The notes beneath the pieces are model-generated. The model did no database searches. It saw only the letters and a program-made list of their open reading frames with translations, and was not told the DNA's origin. A stretch of 35,195 nt of DNA, taken from positions 1-35,195 of the forward strand of contig NZ_BSOY01000025.1 in NCBI RefSeq assembly GCF_030160755.1. The letters are read 5' to 3'. Made by a program: the position numbers and the translations under genes. This DNA comes from Brevundimonas denitrificans (GTDB lineage Bacteria > Pseudomonadota > Alphaproteobacteria > Caulobacterales > Caulobacteraceae). This document shows positions 1 to 7,169 of this stretch, piece by piece (within the stretch, counting starts at the first letter, position 1; the number at the start of each line of letters is the position of its first letter).

Positions 1-2
1 GA

Positions 3-356
3 ATGCAGCAGGACGCGCCCGCCCCCGCTCCGGCCGCCGGTCCGTCGGTCGTCCAGCCGGCCGCCGCGGCGGCTCCTGCCGCACCCCGGCCGCGTCGTGT
101 CGCCGAAGTCAGCAACAGCGGCGAACGCCCGCCGACCCAGGGCGGCCGCTACTATTCGGTCCACCGCCAGAACGGCCGCCAGCCCGACGCCCTCGACATG
201 CCCGAGCCGAACTACGTCGACGCCCTGGTAGTCAGCATGCCCGAGACCATCGCCTCCCAGGATCTCGCCGCCCCCGAACAGGGGCCGACCCTGATCCGCG
301 ACGCCCAGGGCCGGGTGCGGGCCGCGCCCGCCGCCTCCGACGGGGACCATCAGTGA
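3..356 (+). CDS. C-terminal part of an unrecognised Pro/Ala-rich protein (5' end outside or at window edge)
   Basis: The frame is open to the left edge, so the ATG at 3 may be internal and the protein longer. What is visible (117 residues) starts with a Pro/Ala-rich low-complexity stretch (about residues 5-32), followed by a more ordered tail containing GGRYYSVHRQNGR (about 47-59) and ending in a polar segment. No family is recognised. Its stop overlaps the GTG start of the following DUF2336 gene (GTGA, 4 bp), so the two are very likely one transcript and translationally coupled, which makes a functional link to the DUF2336 protein plausible but unproven. The Pro/Ala stretch looks like a linker or periplasmic spacer. 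Confidence 0.6.
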   Translation: MQQDAPAPAPAAGPSVVQPAAAAAPAAPRPRRVAEVSNSGERPPTQGGRYYSVHRQNGRQPDALDMPEPNYVDALVVSMPETIASQDLAAPEQGPTLIRDAQGRVRAAPAASDGDHQ

Positions 357-1447
357 TCATTGCGTCGACGCCCTCGCGCCTGCCCGAGTTGATCGCCCTG
401 GCCGAGGAGGGTTCGAGCGAGAAGCGCCGCGCCCTGCTGCGGGAACTGACCGAGCATTTCTTCGGCGCCGCCACCCGCAGCGCCACCGAGGACGCCCTCT
501 ACGGATCCGTCCTCGCCAGCCTGGCGGACGAGATGGAGAGCGCGGTCCGCGCCGAATTGTCCGCCCGTTTCGCCAATGCGCCGAATGCGCCCCACGCCCT
601 GATCCGCCGACTGGCCAATGACGAAGCCGCCGTCGCGGAAGCCGTGTTGACCACCTCTCCGGTCCTGACGGACGAAGACCTGCTGGGCGTGGTCCGCAAA
701 CATGGTCAGGCGCATATGCGCGCCGTCTCGGCTCGCCCCTCGGTGTCCGAGGCCGTGTCGGACGTCATCGTCGAGCGGGGCGACGACGAGACCCTCGGCG
801 CCCTGCTGCGAAACGACGGAGCCCAGCTGTCGCGCAAATCGTCCGAAGCCGCCGTCGAGCGGGCGCGGGCCAATCCGGCGCTGCACGAGGCCGCGGTCTC
901 GCGCGCCAGCCTGCCGGCCGACCTGCTCAACGAAATGTATTTCGTGGTCGAGGCCCGGTTGCGGACCCGGATCCTCGAACAGAACGCCCGCATGGACCCG
1001 GCCCTGCTGGAGAGCGCGCTCGCCGCCGGCCGGGCCCGCATCGCCACCGACGACGGCGCCCTGCCCGCCGACTACGCCGAATGCTCGGCCTATGTGGAAG
1101 AGCTCAAGGCCGCGGGTCAGTTGACGCCGCAGATGCTGGCGCGGTTCCTGCGCTCGGGCGGGACGACCTCGTTCCTCATCGCCCTGGCCCAACTGTCCGA
1201 CATCGATTTCCACACCGCCCGCCAGATCGTCGAACGCCGCGAACTGGACGCCCTGGCCGTGGTCTGCAAATCCGCCGACCTCGATCGCGCCCTGTTCCTG
1301 ACCTATGCCGTGGTGCTGCTCAACGACGACGGCGGCGCCATGGCCAAGGCCCATTCCTACGCCCGGATGTACGCCGAACTGACGAAGGACGCCGCGCTCA
1401 GGACGCTGCGCTTCTGGCGGATGCGCCGCGGGGCCGCTGCCGCGTAG
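353..1447 (+). CDS. DUF2336 domain-containing protein (copy 1)
   Basis: 364 residues starting at a GTG that overlaps the upstream stop. The body is alpha-helical with repeat-like segments of the type RLANDEAAVAEAVL, LTDEDLLGVV and LRNDGAQLSRKS, the pattern of the DUF2336 family, which is largely restricted to alphaproteobacteria and has no settled biochemical role. The C-terminal part holds the family-like run DIDFHTARQIVERRELDAL and ends in a basic, Ala-rich tail. There is no signal peptide or membrane segment, so it is presumably cytosolic. A second, divergent DUF2336 gene lies on the opposite strand at 2146-3363, with mucR between them. Function is unknown; the family call is made from helical pattern and length and is fairly secure. 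Confidence 0.85.
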   Translation: MIIASTPSRLPELIALAEEGSSEKRRALLRELTEHFFGAATRSATEDALYGSVLASLADEMESAVRAELSARFANAPNAPHALIRRLANDEAAVAEAVLTTSPVLTDEDLLGVVRKHGQAHMRAVSARPSVSEAVSDVIVERGDDETLGALLRNDGAQLSRKSSEAAVERARANPALHEAAVSRASLPADLLNEMYFVVEARLRTRILEQNARMDPALLESALAAGRARIATDDGALPADYAECSAYVEELKAAGQLTPQMLARFLRSGGTTSFLIALAQLSDIDFHTARQIVERRELDALAVVCKSADLDRALFLTYAVVLLNDDGGAMAKAHSYARMYAELTKDAALRTLRFWRMRRGAAAA

Positions 1448-1473
1448 TGGCTAGCCACTAACCACTAGCCACT
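1445..1473. repeat. TAGCCAC heptamer repeat, copy at the DUF2336/mucR convergent junction
   Basis: Directly on the stop codon of the upstream gene lies TAGTGGCTAGCCACT followed by further CCACTA/GCCACT units: tandem copies of a TAGCCAC heptamer in both orientations, with a perfect 14-bp palindrome AGTGGCTAGCCACT at 1446-1459. The same heptamer repeat recurs, longer, at 33354-33467, again between two convergent genes. It resembles a REP-like intergenic element rather than coding sequence. Confidence 0.7.
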
Positions 1474-1491
1474 CGACCCATCCCTCACAGC

Positions 1492-1523
1492 AAAACGCCC
1501 GCCCCCATGGCTGGAGGCGGGCG
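1492..1523 (-). terminator. Rho-independent terminator of mucR
   Basis: An 8-bp GC-rich stem (CGCCCGCC at 1496-1503 with GGCGGGCG at 1516-1523, 12-nt loop) is followed, reading the minus strand, by TTTT (1495-1492). It lies 20 bp beyond the mucR stop and between convergent genes. Confidence 0.75.
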
Positions 1524-1543
1524 CTTCCCCGGACAGGCCCGGA

Positions 1544-1978
1544 TTACTTCTTGGCGCGGCCCGCGGCGGCGCGGGCGGGTTTGCGGCCGCCCTGGCCCAG
1601 ACCCATCTGCTTGGCCAGGTCCGAACGCGCCTTGGCGTAGTTCGGAGCGACCATCGGATAGTCTTTCGCCAGGCCCCATTTCGCCCGGTATTCCTCGGGG
1701 CTCATATTGTATTTGGTGCGCAGGTGGCGCTTCAGCGATTTGAACTTGCGGCCGTCTTCCAGGCAGATCAGGAAATCGGGAGTGATCGACTTGCGCACGG
1801 GCACAGCCGGGTCCTTGACCTCGGGCTCCGGCTCGACGGCGCCGGTCGAGACCTGGGTCAGGGCGGCATGGATGCTGGAGATCAGGCCCGGCACTTCGAC
1901 CGCCTGCACATTGTTGTTGCCGACATAGGCCGACACGATGTCCGCAGTCATTTCGAGGATTTGGGCGTTATCTTCCAT
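1544..1978 (-). CDS. mucR: MucR/Ros-family transcriptional regulator
   Basis: 144 residues. The C-terminal half carries the Ros/MucR DNA-binding fold: [17 protein letters not shown] (71-87), then [20 protein letters not shown], near-identical to known alphaproteobacterial MucR proteins; the tail is basic ([12 protein letters not shown]). Zinc-finger positions read C72, D75 and H85, while the fourth ligand position of Ros is occupied by K89/Y90, so the site is C-D-H with no obvious fourth ligand. MucR proteins are H-NS-like regulators that bind AT-rich promoters and control cell cycle, motility and surface genes. The gene has its own promoter in an unusually AT-rich upstream region and its own terminator, so it is probably monocistronic and perhaps autoregulated. 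Confidence 0.95.
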   Translation of the reverse strand: MEDNAQILEMTADIVSAYVGNNNVQAVEVPGLISSIHAALTQVSTGAVEPEPEVKDPAVPVRKSITPDFLICLEDGRKFKSLKRHLRTKYNMSPEEYRAKWGLAKDYPMVAPNYAKARSDLAKQMGLGQGGRKPARAAAGRAKK

Positions 1979-2032
1979 GGATCGGCCTCACCTTGTTCGA
2001 TTGTTTTTCGACTGAATCAGCCGTTGGCGAGA

Positions 2033-2061
2033 TCAATAGATTTGTTCTTTTGTGAAAGCAA
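2033..2061 (-). promoter_or_regulatory. Probable mucR promoter
   Basis: Minus strand: -35-like TTGCTT (2061-2056), 17-bp spacer, -10-like TATTGA (2038-2033), about 55 bp upstream of the mucR ATG. The surrounding 1980-2130 is clearly AT-richer than the rest of the window, the kind of DNA MucR itself binds. Confidence 0.45.
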
Positions 2062-2145
2062 CATCAGGTTCCATGCTCGGAATGACGTGTCCAGAGTGTT
2101 TCAAAGTTTAACTAAAGACGGCGTTTCACGGGCCGGTTGCGGCCT

Positions 2146-3363
2146 TCAGCGGCCAAAATTGTCCGCCAGCGCCAGCATCGCCGCCCGTTCCGGCGCCGAG
2201 TAGGTGTCCAGGCCGTCTTCCTCGCCATCGCGGATGGCCCTGAGAAGCGCCGGCGTCAGGGCCGACGACAGCGACCAGTTCCAGTAGCGCAATACAGTCT
2301 GGGCCCGGTCGACCGCCAGCATGTCATAGGTGATCTGCACCCGCTCCCAGGCCGGATGGACCGAGCCGTCGTCCGCGGTCTCGGGCCGACGCATCGAGCG
2401 CCACAGATTGGCCAGATCGCTCTTGCCCAGCCCTGTCGCCTTGCACAGGATCGCCAGGGGCTCGCCCCCCGGATCGCCCATGATCTTGGCCCCGGTGACC
2501 GGCTTGACGCCCGACAGATAGGCGATCTCGGTCGCCACCTCGCGGTTGAGGCCGCGCTCGGCCGCCGCCGCCACCGCCTCTTCCAGCCCGCCATAGGGGC
2601 TCTTGGCGATAGCCGCCCGGTTCCGCTGCCGCCGCTCGATGAACTGCAGCGCCTTGCGCGACACAGGATCCTGCCAGTTCTCGGCCGCGGCCATGGCGAA
2701 GACGTCCTCCGACACCTCCTGCATGACCTCGCGCGACACCGCGAACCGCTGCAGGATGGTGCGGCGGTCCTCTGCGCCGCACCACCAGAACATCACATAG
2801 GCCCCTGACGGACGCAGTTCCGGCCGCTTCAGTACGGGGCCGCACAAATGCGGCTCCTGCCGGCTCAGGCTGACGACGCCCTCGATCGCTGTCTGGCTCA
2901 GACGAGCCGTGCTGTTGCGCAGCACCGCCTCGATGACGTGGGTCTCGCCGAAGCTCAGCAGGGTCTCGGTGACCACCTCCGACAGCGACCGGCGGCTGGC
3001 CATCAGGAACCGGTGGATGGGCGTGGCGTCCCGCGCGCAGGCCACCAGATCGGCGTCCGACAGGGAGGCGCACTGTTCGATCAACAGACCGGCGATCTCC
3101 GGATCGTCGCGCAGCAGCATCCGCGCCAGGGCGTTGGGCAGTTCGGCCAGCGGGGCCAGCCGGGCGGCCACCCGCCGACGGTCCTCGGGCAGGGCCAGCC
3201 GCAGCATCTCGACCAGCAGATCACCGGTGACGGCGCGTTCAAAGGCGTTGATCCGGCTGGCGGGCAGACACACCACATCGGCCAGGCGCTTCAGCAGCGC
3301 ATGACGCGCGCGGAAGCCGCCTTCCGGGGCGGCCTCCTCAGGGCTGGTCGCGGTCTCGGACAT
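2146..3363 (-). CDS. DUF2336 domain-containing protein (copy 2)
   Basis: 405 residues, starting at the ATG at 3363. The helical pattern parallels the gene at 353-1447: compare LPNALARMLLRDDPEIAGLL with its counterpart HALIRRLANDEAAVAEAVL, and the later AVLRNSTARLSQTAIEGVV with ALLRNDGAQLSRKSSEAAV. The C-terminal half includes AYLSGVKPVTGAKIMGDPGG and a Trp-containing segment (VLRYWNWSL). No signal peptide or membrane segment is seen. It is about 40 residues longer than copy 1, mostly by an N-terminal extension. The role is unknown. The start is preceded at 3386-3399 by the palindrome GCCGGTTAACCGGC, whose centre is a CtrA-type TTAACC half-site. Confidence 0.85.
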   Translation of the reverse strand: MSETATSPEEAAPEGGFRARHALLKRLADVVCLPASRINAFERAVTGDLLVEMLRLALPEDRRRVAARLAPLAELPNALARMLLRDDPEIAGLLIEQCASLSDADLVACARDATPIHRFLMASRRSLSEVVTETLLSFGETHVIEAVLRNSTARLSQTAIEGVVSLSRQEPHLCGPVLKRPELRPSGAYVMFWWCGAEDRRTILQRFAVSREVMQEVSEDVFAMAAAENWQDPVSRKALQFIERRQRNRAAIAKSPYGGLEEAVAAAAERGLNREVATEIAYLSGVKPVTGAKIMGDPGGEPLAILCKATGLGKSDLANLWRSMRRPETADDGSVHPAWERVQITYDMLAVDRAQTVLRYWNWSLSSALTPALLRAIRDGEEDGLDTYSAPERAAMLALADNFGR

Positions 3364-3407
3364 ATCCCGCGAATCCTAGGGCCGCGCCGGTTAACCGGCT
3401 GTGACGG

Positions 3408-3884
3408 TCAGTCGAAGGCCGCCCAGGCGGCGCGGCTGTCCCCGGTCAGGGCGAAATCCGCCTGCACCGTCCCCGCGTCCCGAAACGTCAGGGTCAGGGC
3501 GACCCGTCCGTCGACGGCCTTCGACGGATCGAAATTGATCAGCATGAAGTGCAGGCTGGCGCCCGGCCGCACGTCCAGAGCGCCGTTGCCGGGAACAGTC
3601 CAGCTCGGGTCGTCGATCATGCTGCCCCCCGACTCCGTGCGCACCACCCGGTGGAACTCGATCGTGTCGGCGCAGGCGCAGGACGCGTCCACCAGTTCAT
3701 CGGCCACCGGCGAGCCGTTGCGGATGCGCACATAACCGGCCGAGTCCTCGCCGGCCGCGCCAGAGGTCGCCACGATCCGCCGCGTCAGATCCAGCGGCCC
3801 GGCGGATGCCGGTTCCTCGGCCAGGGCGGGCGCGACGGCCAGAGCCATCAGGCTCGCGGTCAGGATCAGGACGCTCTTGAACAT
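3408..3884 (-). CDS. PCuAC-type periplasmic copper chaperone (DUF461)
   Basis: 158 residues with a clear Sec signal peptide (1-22, cleavage after ALA). The mature part has the PCuAC copper-site pattern: H78, M89 (ten residues later), then H112-F-M114, corresponding to the family motif H-x10-M-x21/22-H-x-M that binds Cu(I). PCuAC proteins deliver copper to the CuA/CuB sites of cytochrome oxidase, usually with Sco. An additional CAC pair at 69-71 is unusual and might form a disulfide or add a metal site. It is the last gene of a three-gene operon after the TetR gene (10-bp gap carrying a GGAG ribosome site), so copper-chaperone expression probably follows the TetR regulator. Confidence 0.88.
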   Translation of the reverse strand: MFKSVLILTASLMALAVAPALAEEPASAGPLDLTRRIVATSGAAGEDSAGYVRIRNGSPVADELVDASCACADTIEFHRVVRTESGGSMIDDPSWTVPGNGALDVRPGASLHFMLINFDPSKAVDGRVALTLTFRDAGTVQADFALTGDSRAAWAAFD

Positions 3885-3894
3885 GGAGATCTCC

Positions 3895-4506
3895 TCAGGC
3901 CGGCTGGGCCCGCCGCGCCGCGCGGGCGAGCAGCATGTCGAAATGGTCGCGCAGGGCCGAGACTCCGCGGTCGAAATAGCCGACGTCCCTGTGGGTCCGG
4001 GCCTGCATCACCCCGCCCTCCATGGTCGTCAGCACGAACTCGGCGAGCGCCTGCTTGTCGAGGCCCGGGGGCAACCGGTCGCCCGCGTCATCGAGACACC
4101 GCAGGATCGCCCCGACCCAGCCGGTGAAATTGACCGCCAGCAGCTCCCGCACCACCGGGTCGGCCTCGTGCAGCTCCAGCGCCAGACTGCCGATCGGGCA
4201 GCCATAGGTGCAGTCGGTCTCGAGGATCAGCCAGCGATACCGCGCCAGCAGGGCGAAGATCCGTTCGACGGGATCGTCCACCCCCTCCCAGGCCGGATCG
4301 ACCAGGTTCTCGTACAGGCCGTCGCGATAGGCCTCGAGCACGGCGATCAGCACGTCCTGCTTGCCGGGAAACACATGGTACAGGCTGCCGGCGTTGAGCT
4401 GGGTCCGGCTCAGGATGTCGGCGATCGAAGTCGAATTATAGCCCTTGACCCAGAACAGCTCCATGGCCGCCATCACGATCCGGGTGCGGACATCGGGCGC
4501 GCTCAC
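3895..4506 (-). CDS. TetR/AcrR-family transcriptional regulator
   Basis: 203 residues from a GTG at 4506 that overlaps the stop of the upstream gene (GTGA). A longer frame to 4602 exists but its extra residues are a shadow of the upstream gene. The N-terminal HTH spans about residues 8-52 (TRIVMAAMELFWVKGYNS, then LNAGSLYHVFPGKQDVL), typical of TetR. The effector domain holds C99 and C103 in TDCTYGCPIGSLALEL; paired cysteines there might sense metals or electrophiles, but this is speculation. Two near-identical inverted repeats at 5086-5103 and 5122-5139 upstream of the operon are the natural operator candidates, implying autoregulation. It sits between a DUF4287/DUF5655 gene and a copper chaperone gene. 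Confidence 0.92.
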   Translation of the reverse strand: MSAPDVRTRIVMAAMELFWVKGYNSTSIADILSRTQLNAGSLYHVFPGKQDVLIAVLEAYRDGLYENLVDPAWEGVDDPVERIFALLARYRWLILETDCTYGCPIGSLALELHEADPVVRELLAVNFTGWVGAILRCLDDAGDRLPPGLDKQALAEFVLTTMEGGVMQARTHRDVGYFDRGVSALRDHFDMLLARAARRAQPA

Positions 4507-5066
4507 GCCGCCGCCCAGGCCTGTCTGATCCAGCCCTCCACCTCGGCGTCGATCTCGTCCGCCGAGGCGATGCGGACCCGGTGGGTGACCATGGCGTTCC
4601 ACGATCCGGCCGCTTCCAGCCGCCCCGACGGCTCCACGCCCTTCAGGTTGAGGCCCAGGTCCAGCCGGTCCTTGGTCGAGGGCTGGGCGAGGCCGAACTG
4701 CTTGCTGCGGCGGAAGCTGACATAGCCCTTCTTCGGCGCGAACTGGGCGCCCTCCAGCCCCGAGACGATGGCCGCGACCCGGTCATAGGCCGGCCGCATC
4801 GCCGCCTTCGGCCCGGCGAACATCGCCTCCATCAGGTCAGCGTCATTGCTGGACCCCGCGTCCGAGGCGAAGGTCTTGTGCGCCACCAGATTGGCGTAGC
4901 CGTGGCCCAGCCCGTGCTCGGCCTTGAGCCATGTGACCAGCCCGCCGTGTTTCGCCTGACCGCTGGTCCGGGCCAGCGCCAGCCATTCGTCCAGCGCCTT
5001 GCCGGTCTTCGCCTTCAGATTGGCGATCATGACGGCCATCTCGGCCTGAGGGTCAGCCACGCGCAT
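4503..5066 (-). CDS. DUF4287 and DUF5655 domain protein
   Basis: 187 residues from the ATG at 5066, chosen because GGGAGA directly precedes it; a TTG at 5102 would extend the frame but lies inside the operator. The N-terminal part (KTGKALDEWLALARTSG, then HGLGHGYANLVAHKTF) is DUF4287-like. The C-terminal part (YDRVAAIVSGLEG, KKGYVSFRRSKQFGLAQP, LGLNLKGVEPSGRL) is DUF5655-like, a small domain often found in stand-alone DNA-transaction or transport-like proteins of uncertain function. First gene of the operon with the TetR and PCuAC genes. No signal peptide; cytosolic. Biochemical role unknown. Confidence 0.85.
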   Translation of the reverse strand: MRVADPQAEMAVMIANLKAKTGKALDEWLALARTSGQAKHGGLVTWLKAEHGLGHGYANLVAHKTFASDAGSSNDADLMEAMFAGPKAAMRPAYDRVAAIVSGLEGAQFAPKKGYVSFRRSKQFGLAQPSTKDRLDLGLNLKGVEPSGRLEAAGSWNAMVTHRVRIASADEIDAEVEGWIRQAWAAA

Positions 5067-5085
5067 TCTCCCGTTCCCGAGCCCT

Positions 5086-5103
5086 ATTGAATGCTCGTTC
5101 AAG
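5086..5103. promoter_or_regulatory. TetR-type operator palindrome O1
   Basis: TTGAATGCTCGTTCAAG preceded by A: an inverted repeat with arms TTGAA(T/C)G matching O2 at all but two bases over 18 bp. It overlaps the putative -10 region, so a bound repressor would block transcription of the DUF4287 - TetR - PCuAC operon. Confidence 0.7.
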
Positions 5104-5115
5104 AACCGGAGTCAA
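5086..5115 (-). promoter_or_regulatory. Probable promoter of the DUF4287 - TetR - PCuAC operon
   Basis: Minus strand: TTGACT (5115-5110), 18-bp spacer, TTCAAT (5091-5086), about 20 bp upstream of the ATG at 5066. O1 covers the -10 and O2 lies just upstream of the -35. Confidence 0.45.
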
Positions 5116-5121
5116 TGAAAA

Positions 5122-5139
5122 CTTGAATGATCGTTCAAG
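5122..5139. promoter_or_regulatory. TetR-type operator palindrome O2
   Basis: CTTGAATGATCGTTCAAG is an almost perfect 18-bp palindrome. It repeats O1 36 bp away (centre to centre), immediately upstream of the -35 element and only 3 bp beyond the cysK stop. Confidence 0.7.
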
Positions 5140-5141
5140 CG

Positions 5142-6122
5142 TCACAGCCCTTCGAAAAGGGCCGTCGACAGATAGCGTTCGGCGAAGCTGGGGATGATCA
5201 CCACAATGGTCTTGCCCGCATTCTCTTCGAGAGCGGCCTGACGGAAGGCCGCGACCAGGGCGGCTCCCGACGAGATGCCGACCGGAATGCCCTCCGTCCG
5301 CGCCGCCTTGCGGGCCATGTCGAAAGCGTCCTCGTTGGACACCTGTTCGACGCCGTCGATGACCGAGCGGTCGACGATCGAGGGGATGAAGCCCGCCCCG
5401 ATGCCCTGGATCTTGTGCGGCCCCGGTTCGCCGCCCGACAGCACCGGCGAGGCCGTCGGCTCGACGGCGATCATCCGCAGCGAGGGCTTGCGGGCCTTCA
5501 GCACCTGGCCGACGCCGGTGATGGTGCCGCCCGTGCCGACGCCCGAAATGACGATATCCACCGCGCCCGCCGTGTCGTTCCAGATCTCCTCGGCCGTCGA
5601 GACCCGGTGGATGGCCGGGTTGGCGGGATTGTCGAACTGGGCCGGGATGACGGCGCCGGGGGTCCGGTCCCTCAGCTCCATGGCCATGGCGATGGCGCCC
5701 TTCATCCCCTTCTCGGCCGGGGTCAGCACCAGTTCGGCGCCCAGCAGGGCCAGCATCTTGCGCCGTTCCATCGACATGCTCTCGGGCATGACGAGGATCA
5801 GCCGGTAGCCCTTGGCCGCGGCCACAAAGGCCAGGGCGATGCCGGTGTTGCCGCTGGTCGGCTCGATCAGCACCGTGTCGGGCCGGATCTGTCCCGCCTG
5901 CTCCAGCGCCTCGATCATGGCCACCCCGATCCGGTCCTTGACCGAGGCCATCGGGTTGAAGAACTCCAGCTTGGCCAGCACCGTCGCCCTGGGGCTCATC
6001 TCGGCCGACAGGCGCGGCAGCCCGACCAGCGGCGTGTCGCCGATGGTGTCCAGGATCGAGGCGAAGACCTTGCCGCGTCCGGCTTTCTGGTGGCGTGAGG
6101 CGTCGTAGGGTGCGGCGGTCAT
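5142..6122 (-). CDS. cysK: Cysteine synthase A (O-acetylserine sulfhydrylase)
   Basis: 326 residues from the ATG at 6122, preceded by GGAG. PLP-dependent fold type II: the Schiff-base lysine is K62 in [11 protein letters not shown], the phosphate and substrate loop is TSGNTG (89-94), and the Gly-rich PLP phosphate loop reads [11 protein letters not shown]. The C-terminal SSGAALVAA motif is also typical. It makes cysteine from O-acetylserine and sulfide. An N-terminal tail of about 18 residues ([10 protein letters not shown]) precedes the usual start of the family. Apparently monocistronic; downstream, the TetR operator O2 starts right after its stop but belongs to the next operon. Confidence 0.95.
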   Translation of the reverse strand: MTAAPYDASRHQKAGRGKVFASILDTIGDTPLVGLPRLSAEMSPRATVLAKLEFFNPMASVKDRIGVAMIEALEQAGQIRPDTVLIEPTSGNTGIALAFVAAAKGYRLILVMPESMSMERRKMLALLGAELVLTPAEKGMKGAIAMAMELRDRTPGAVIPAQFDNPANPAIHRVSTAEEIWNDTAGAVDIVISGVGTGGTITGVGQVLKARKPSLRMIAVEPTASPVLSGGEPGPHKIQGIGAGFIPSIVDRSVIDGVEQVSNEDAFDMARKAARTEGIPVGISSGAALVAAFRQAALEENAGKTIVVIIPSFAERYLSTALFEGL

Positions 6123-6201
6123 GGCGGGCTCCGGTCTGGGGATCGGGAATACATAGGCGCTTCCCCCGCGAGGCAAGGGGCAGGGCCAGGGAAGTTTGAC
6201 C

Positions 6202-7014
6202 TTACGGGACCCGGAGTCCGGCGGCCACAGCGCCGGACGCGCCAGCGACCGGATCGTCCAGCCAGCCGGCGGCCCGCAGCCGCGCAACGCTGGCCCGCGA
6301 AACCGGCGCCTCGATCCCGCCCTTCAGTCGAATCCGCAGCTTGCGCCCGTCTTCAACCACGCCTTCGACCGCCTTGCGCGCGACCCACCAGGACCGGTGG
6401 ACCTGAAGGCCCTCAAGCCCTCCGACTTCCTCCAGCGCCTGGCTCAGCGACATCAGCACGAGCGCCGAACCCTGGACCGTATGCAGCCGCACATAGTGAT
6501 CCTCCATCGACAGGCACAGCAGATCCTGTCCGAGCCGCGAGGGCAGTCGGCGAAGGATGCGGGGAGCGTCGGGCTCCACCTCGGCGCGCAAGGCGGCGGC
6601 CGGCGCGGCGCGGCCGCGCAGCACGCCATACAGGGCGACATAGGCCAGGCTCACCAGCACGGTCTGGCCATACCATTCGATCGGTCCAACAGACTGACGG
6701 ATCCCCGGCCACAGGGCGGCGGCCATCAGGCGCGTAACCCCGGCCAGGGGGATCGCCACCACAAGCGCCATTGCGGGGATCCAGGCCCAGGCGGGGACGC
6801 CCGCCCTGTGCGCCCGGGGCGCCAGCAACCGGAACGCCAGACCGAACGCCAGCCCGCAGACCAGGAAGACGCCGGCCCAATAGGCCACGCGCACGATCAG
6901 GACGTCATTGAAGAAACTGCCGAAGGGTCCGAACACCCCCAGCACGGCGCCCACGCCGAGGCAGGCGGCCAACTCCGTCGCCCAGGCCCGGCCGGTGTTC
7001 GGCGTTTCGATCAT
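6202..7014 (-). CDS. Membrane-anchored LytTR-domain DNA-binding protein
   Basis: 270 residues from the ATG at 7014 (AGGGGACG ribosome site). The N-terminal ~145 residues form about four transmembrane segments (roughly 15-35, 41-63, 76-97 and 112-132). The C-terminal domain (about 155-252) is Lyt[48 protein letters not shown], then a basic strand [10 protein letters not shown]. Such fusions have no receiver domain and are thought to act as membrane-bound one-component transcription regulators. It is transcribed divergently from a secreted alpha/beta hydrolase across a 155-bp gap containing a possible TATAGT -10 element (7039-7034), so the hydrolase is the obvious first candidate target. The signal sensed is unknown. 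Confidence 0.88.
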   Translation of the reverse strand: MIETPNTGRAWATELAACLGVGAVLGVFGPFGSFFNDVLIVRVAYWAGVFLVCGLAFGLAFRLLAPRAHRAGVPAWAWIPAMALVVAIPLAGVTRLMAAALWPGIRQSVGPIEWYGQTVLVSLAYVALYGVLRGRAAPAAALRAEVEPDAPRILRRLPSRLGQDLLCLSMEDHYVRLHTVQGSALVLMSLSQALEEVGGLEGLQVHRSWWVARKAVEGVVEDGRKLRIRLKGGIEAPVSRASVARLRAAGWLDDPVAGASGAVAAGLRVP

Positions 7015-7169
7015 CGTCCCCTCGCTGGCCGCGACTATAGCGAACCCCGCGGGCGACGGAACCATTCGCCGGGCCGCGAACCCGCTCGCCCATTGGCGAA
7101 GTCGCGCTGGCGCCGTCCGACGCAAGGCCCGATCAACAGACATTCCCGCTGATCCCGAGGACCGACCCC

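Noticed and set aside
4507..4602. N-terminal extension of the TetR gene
   Set aside because: The extra residues are a second frame of the DUF4287/DUF5655 gene; GTG at 4506 gives the standard TetR length and a GTGA junction.
6123..6287. Upstream extension of cysK
   Set aside because: It would overlap the LytTR gene and adds residues with no family match; ATG at 6122 has a ribosome site.
7062..7100. CCATT direct repeats as LytTR binding sites
   Set aside because: The copies are 28 bp apart and differ after five bases; LytTR sites are usually 9-bp repeats about 21-23 bp apart.
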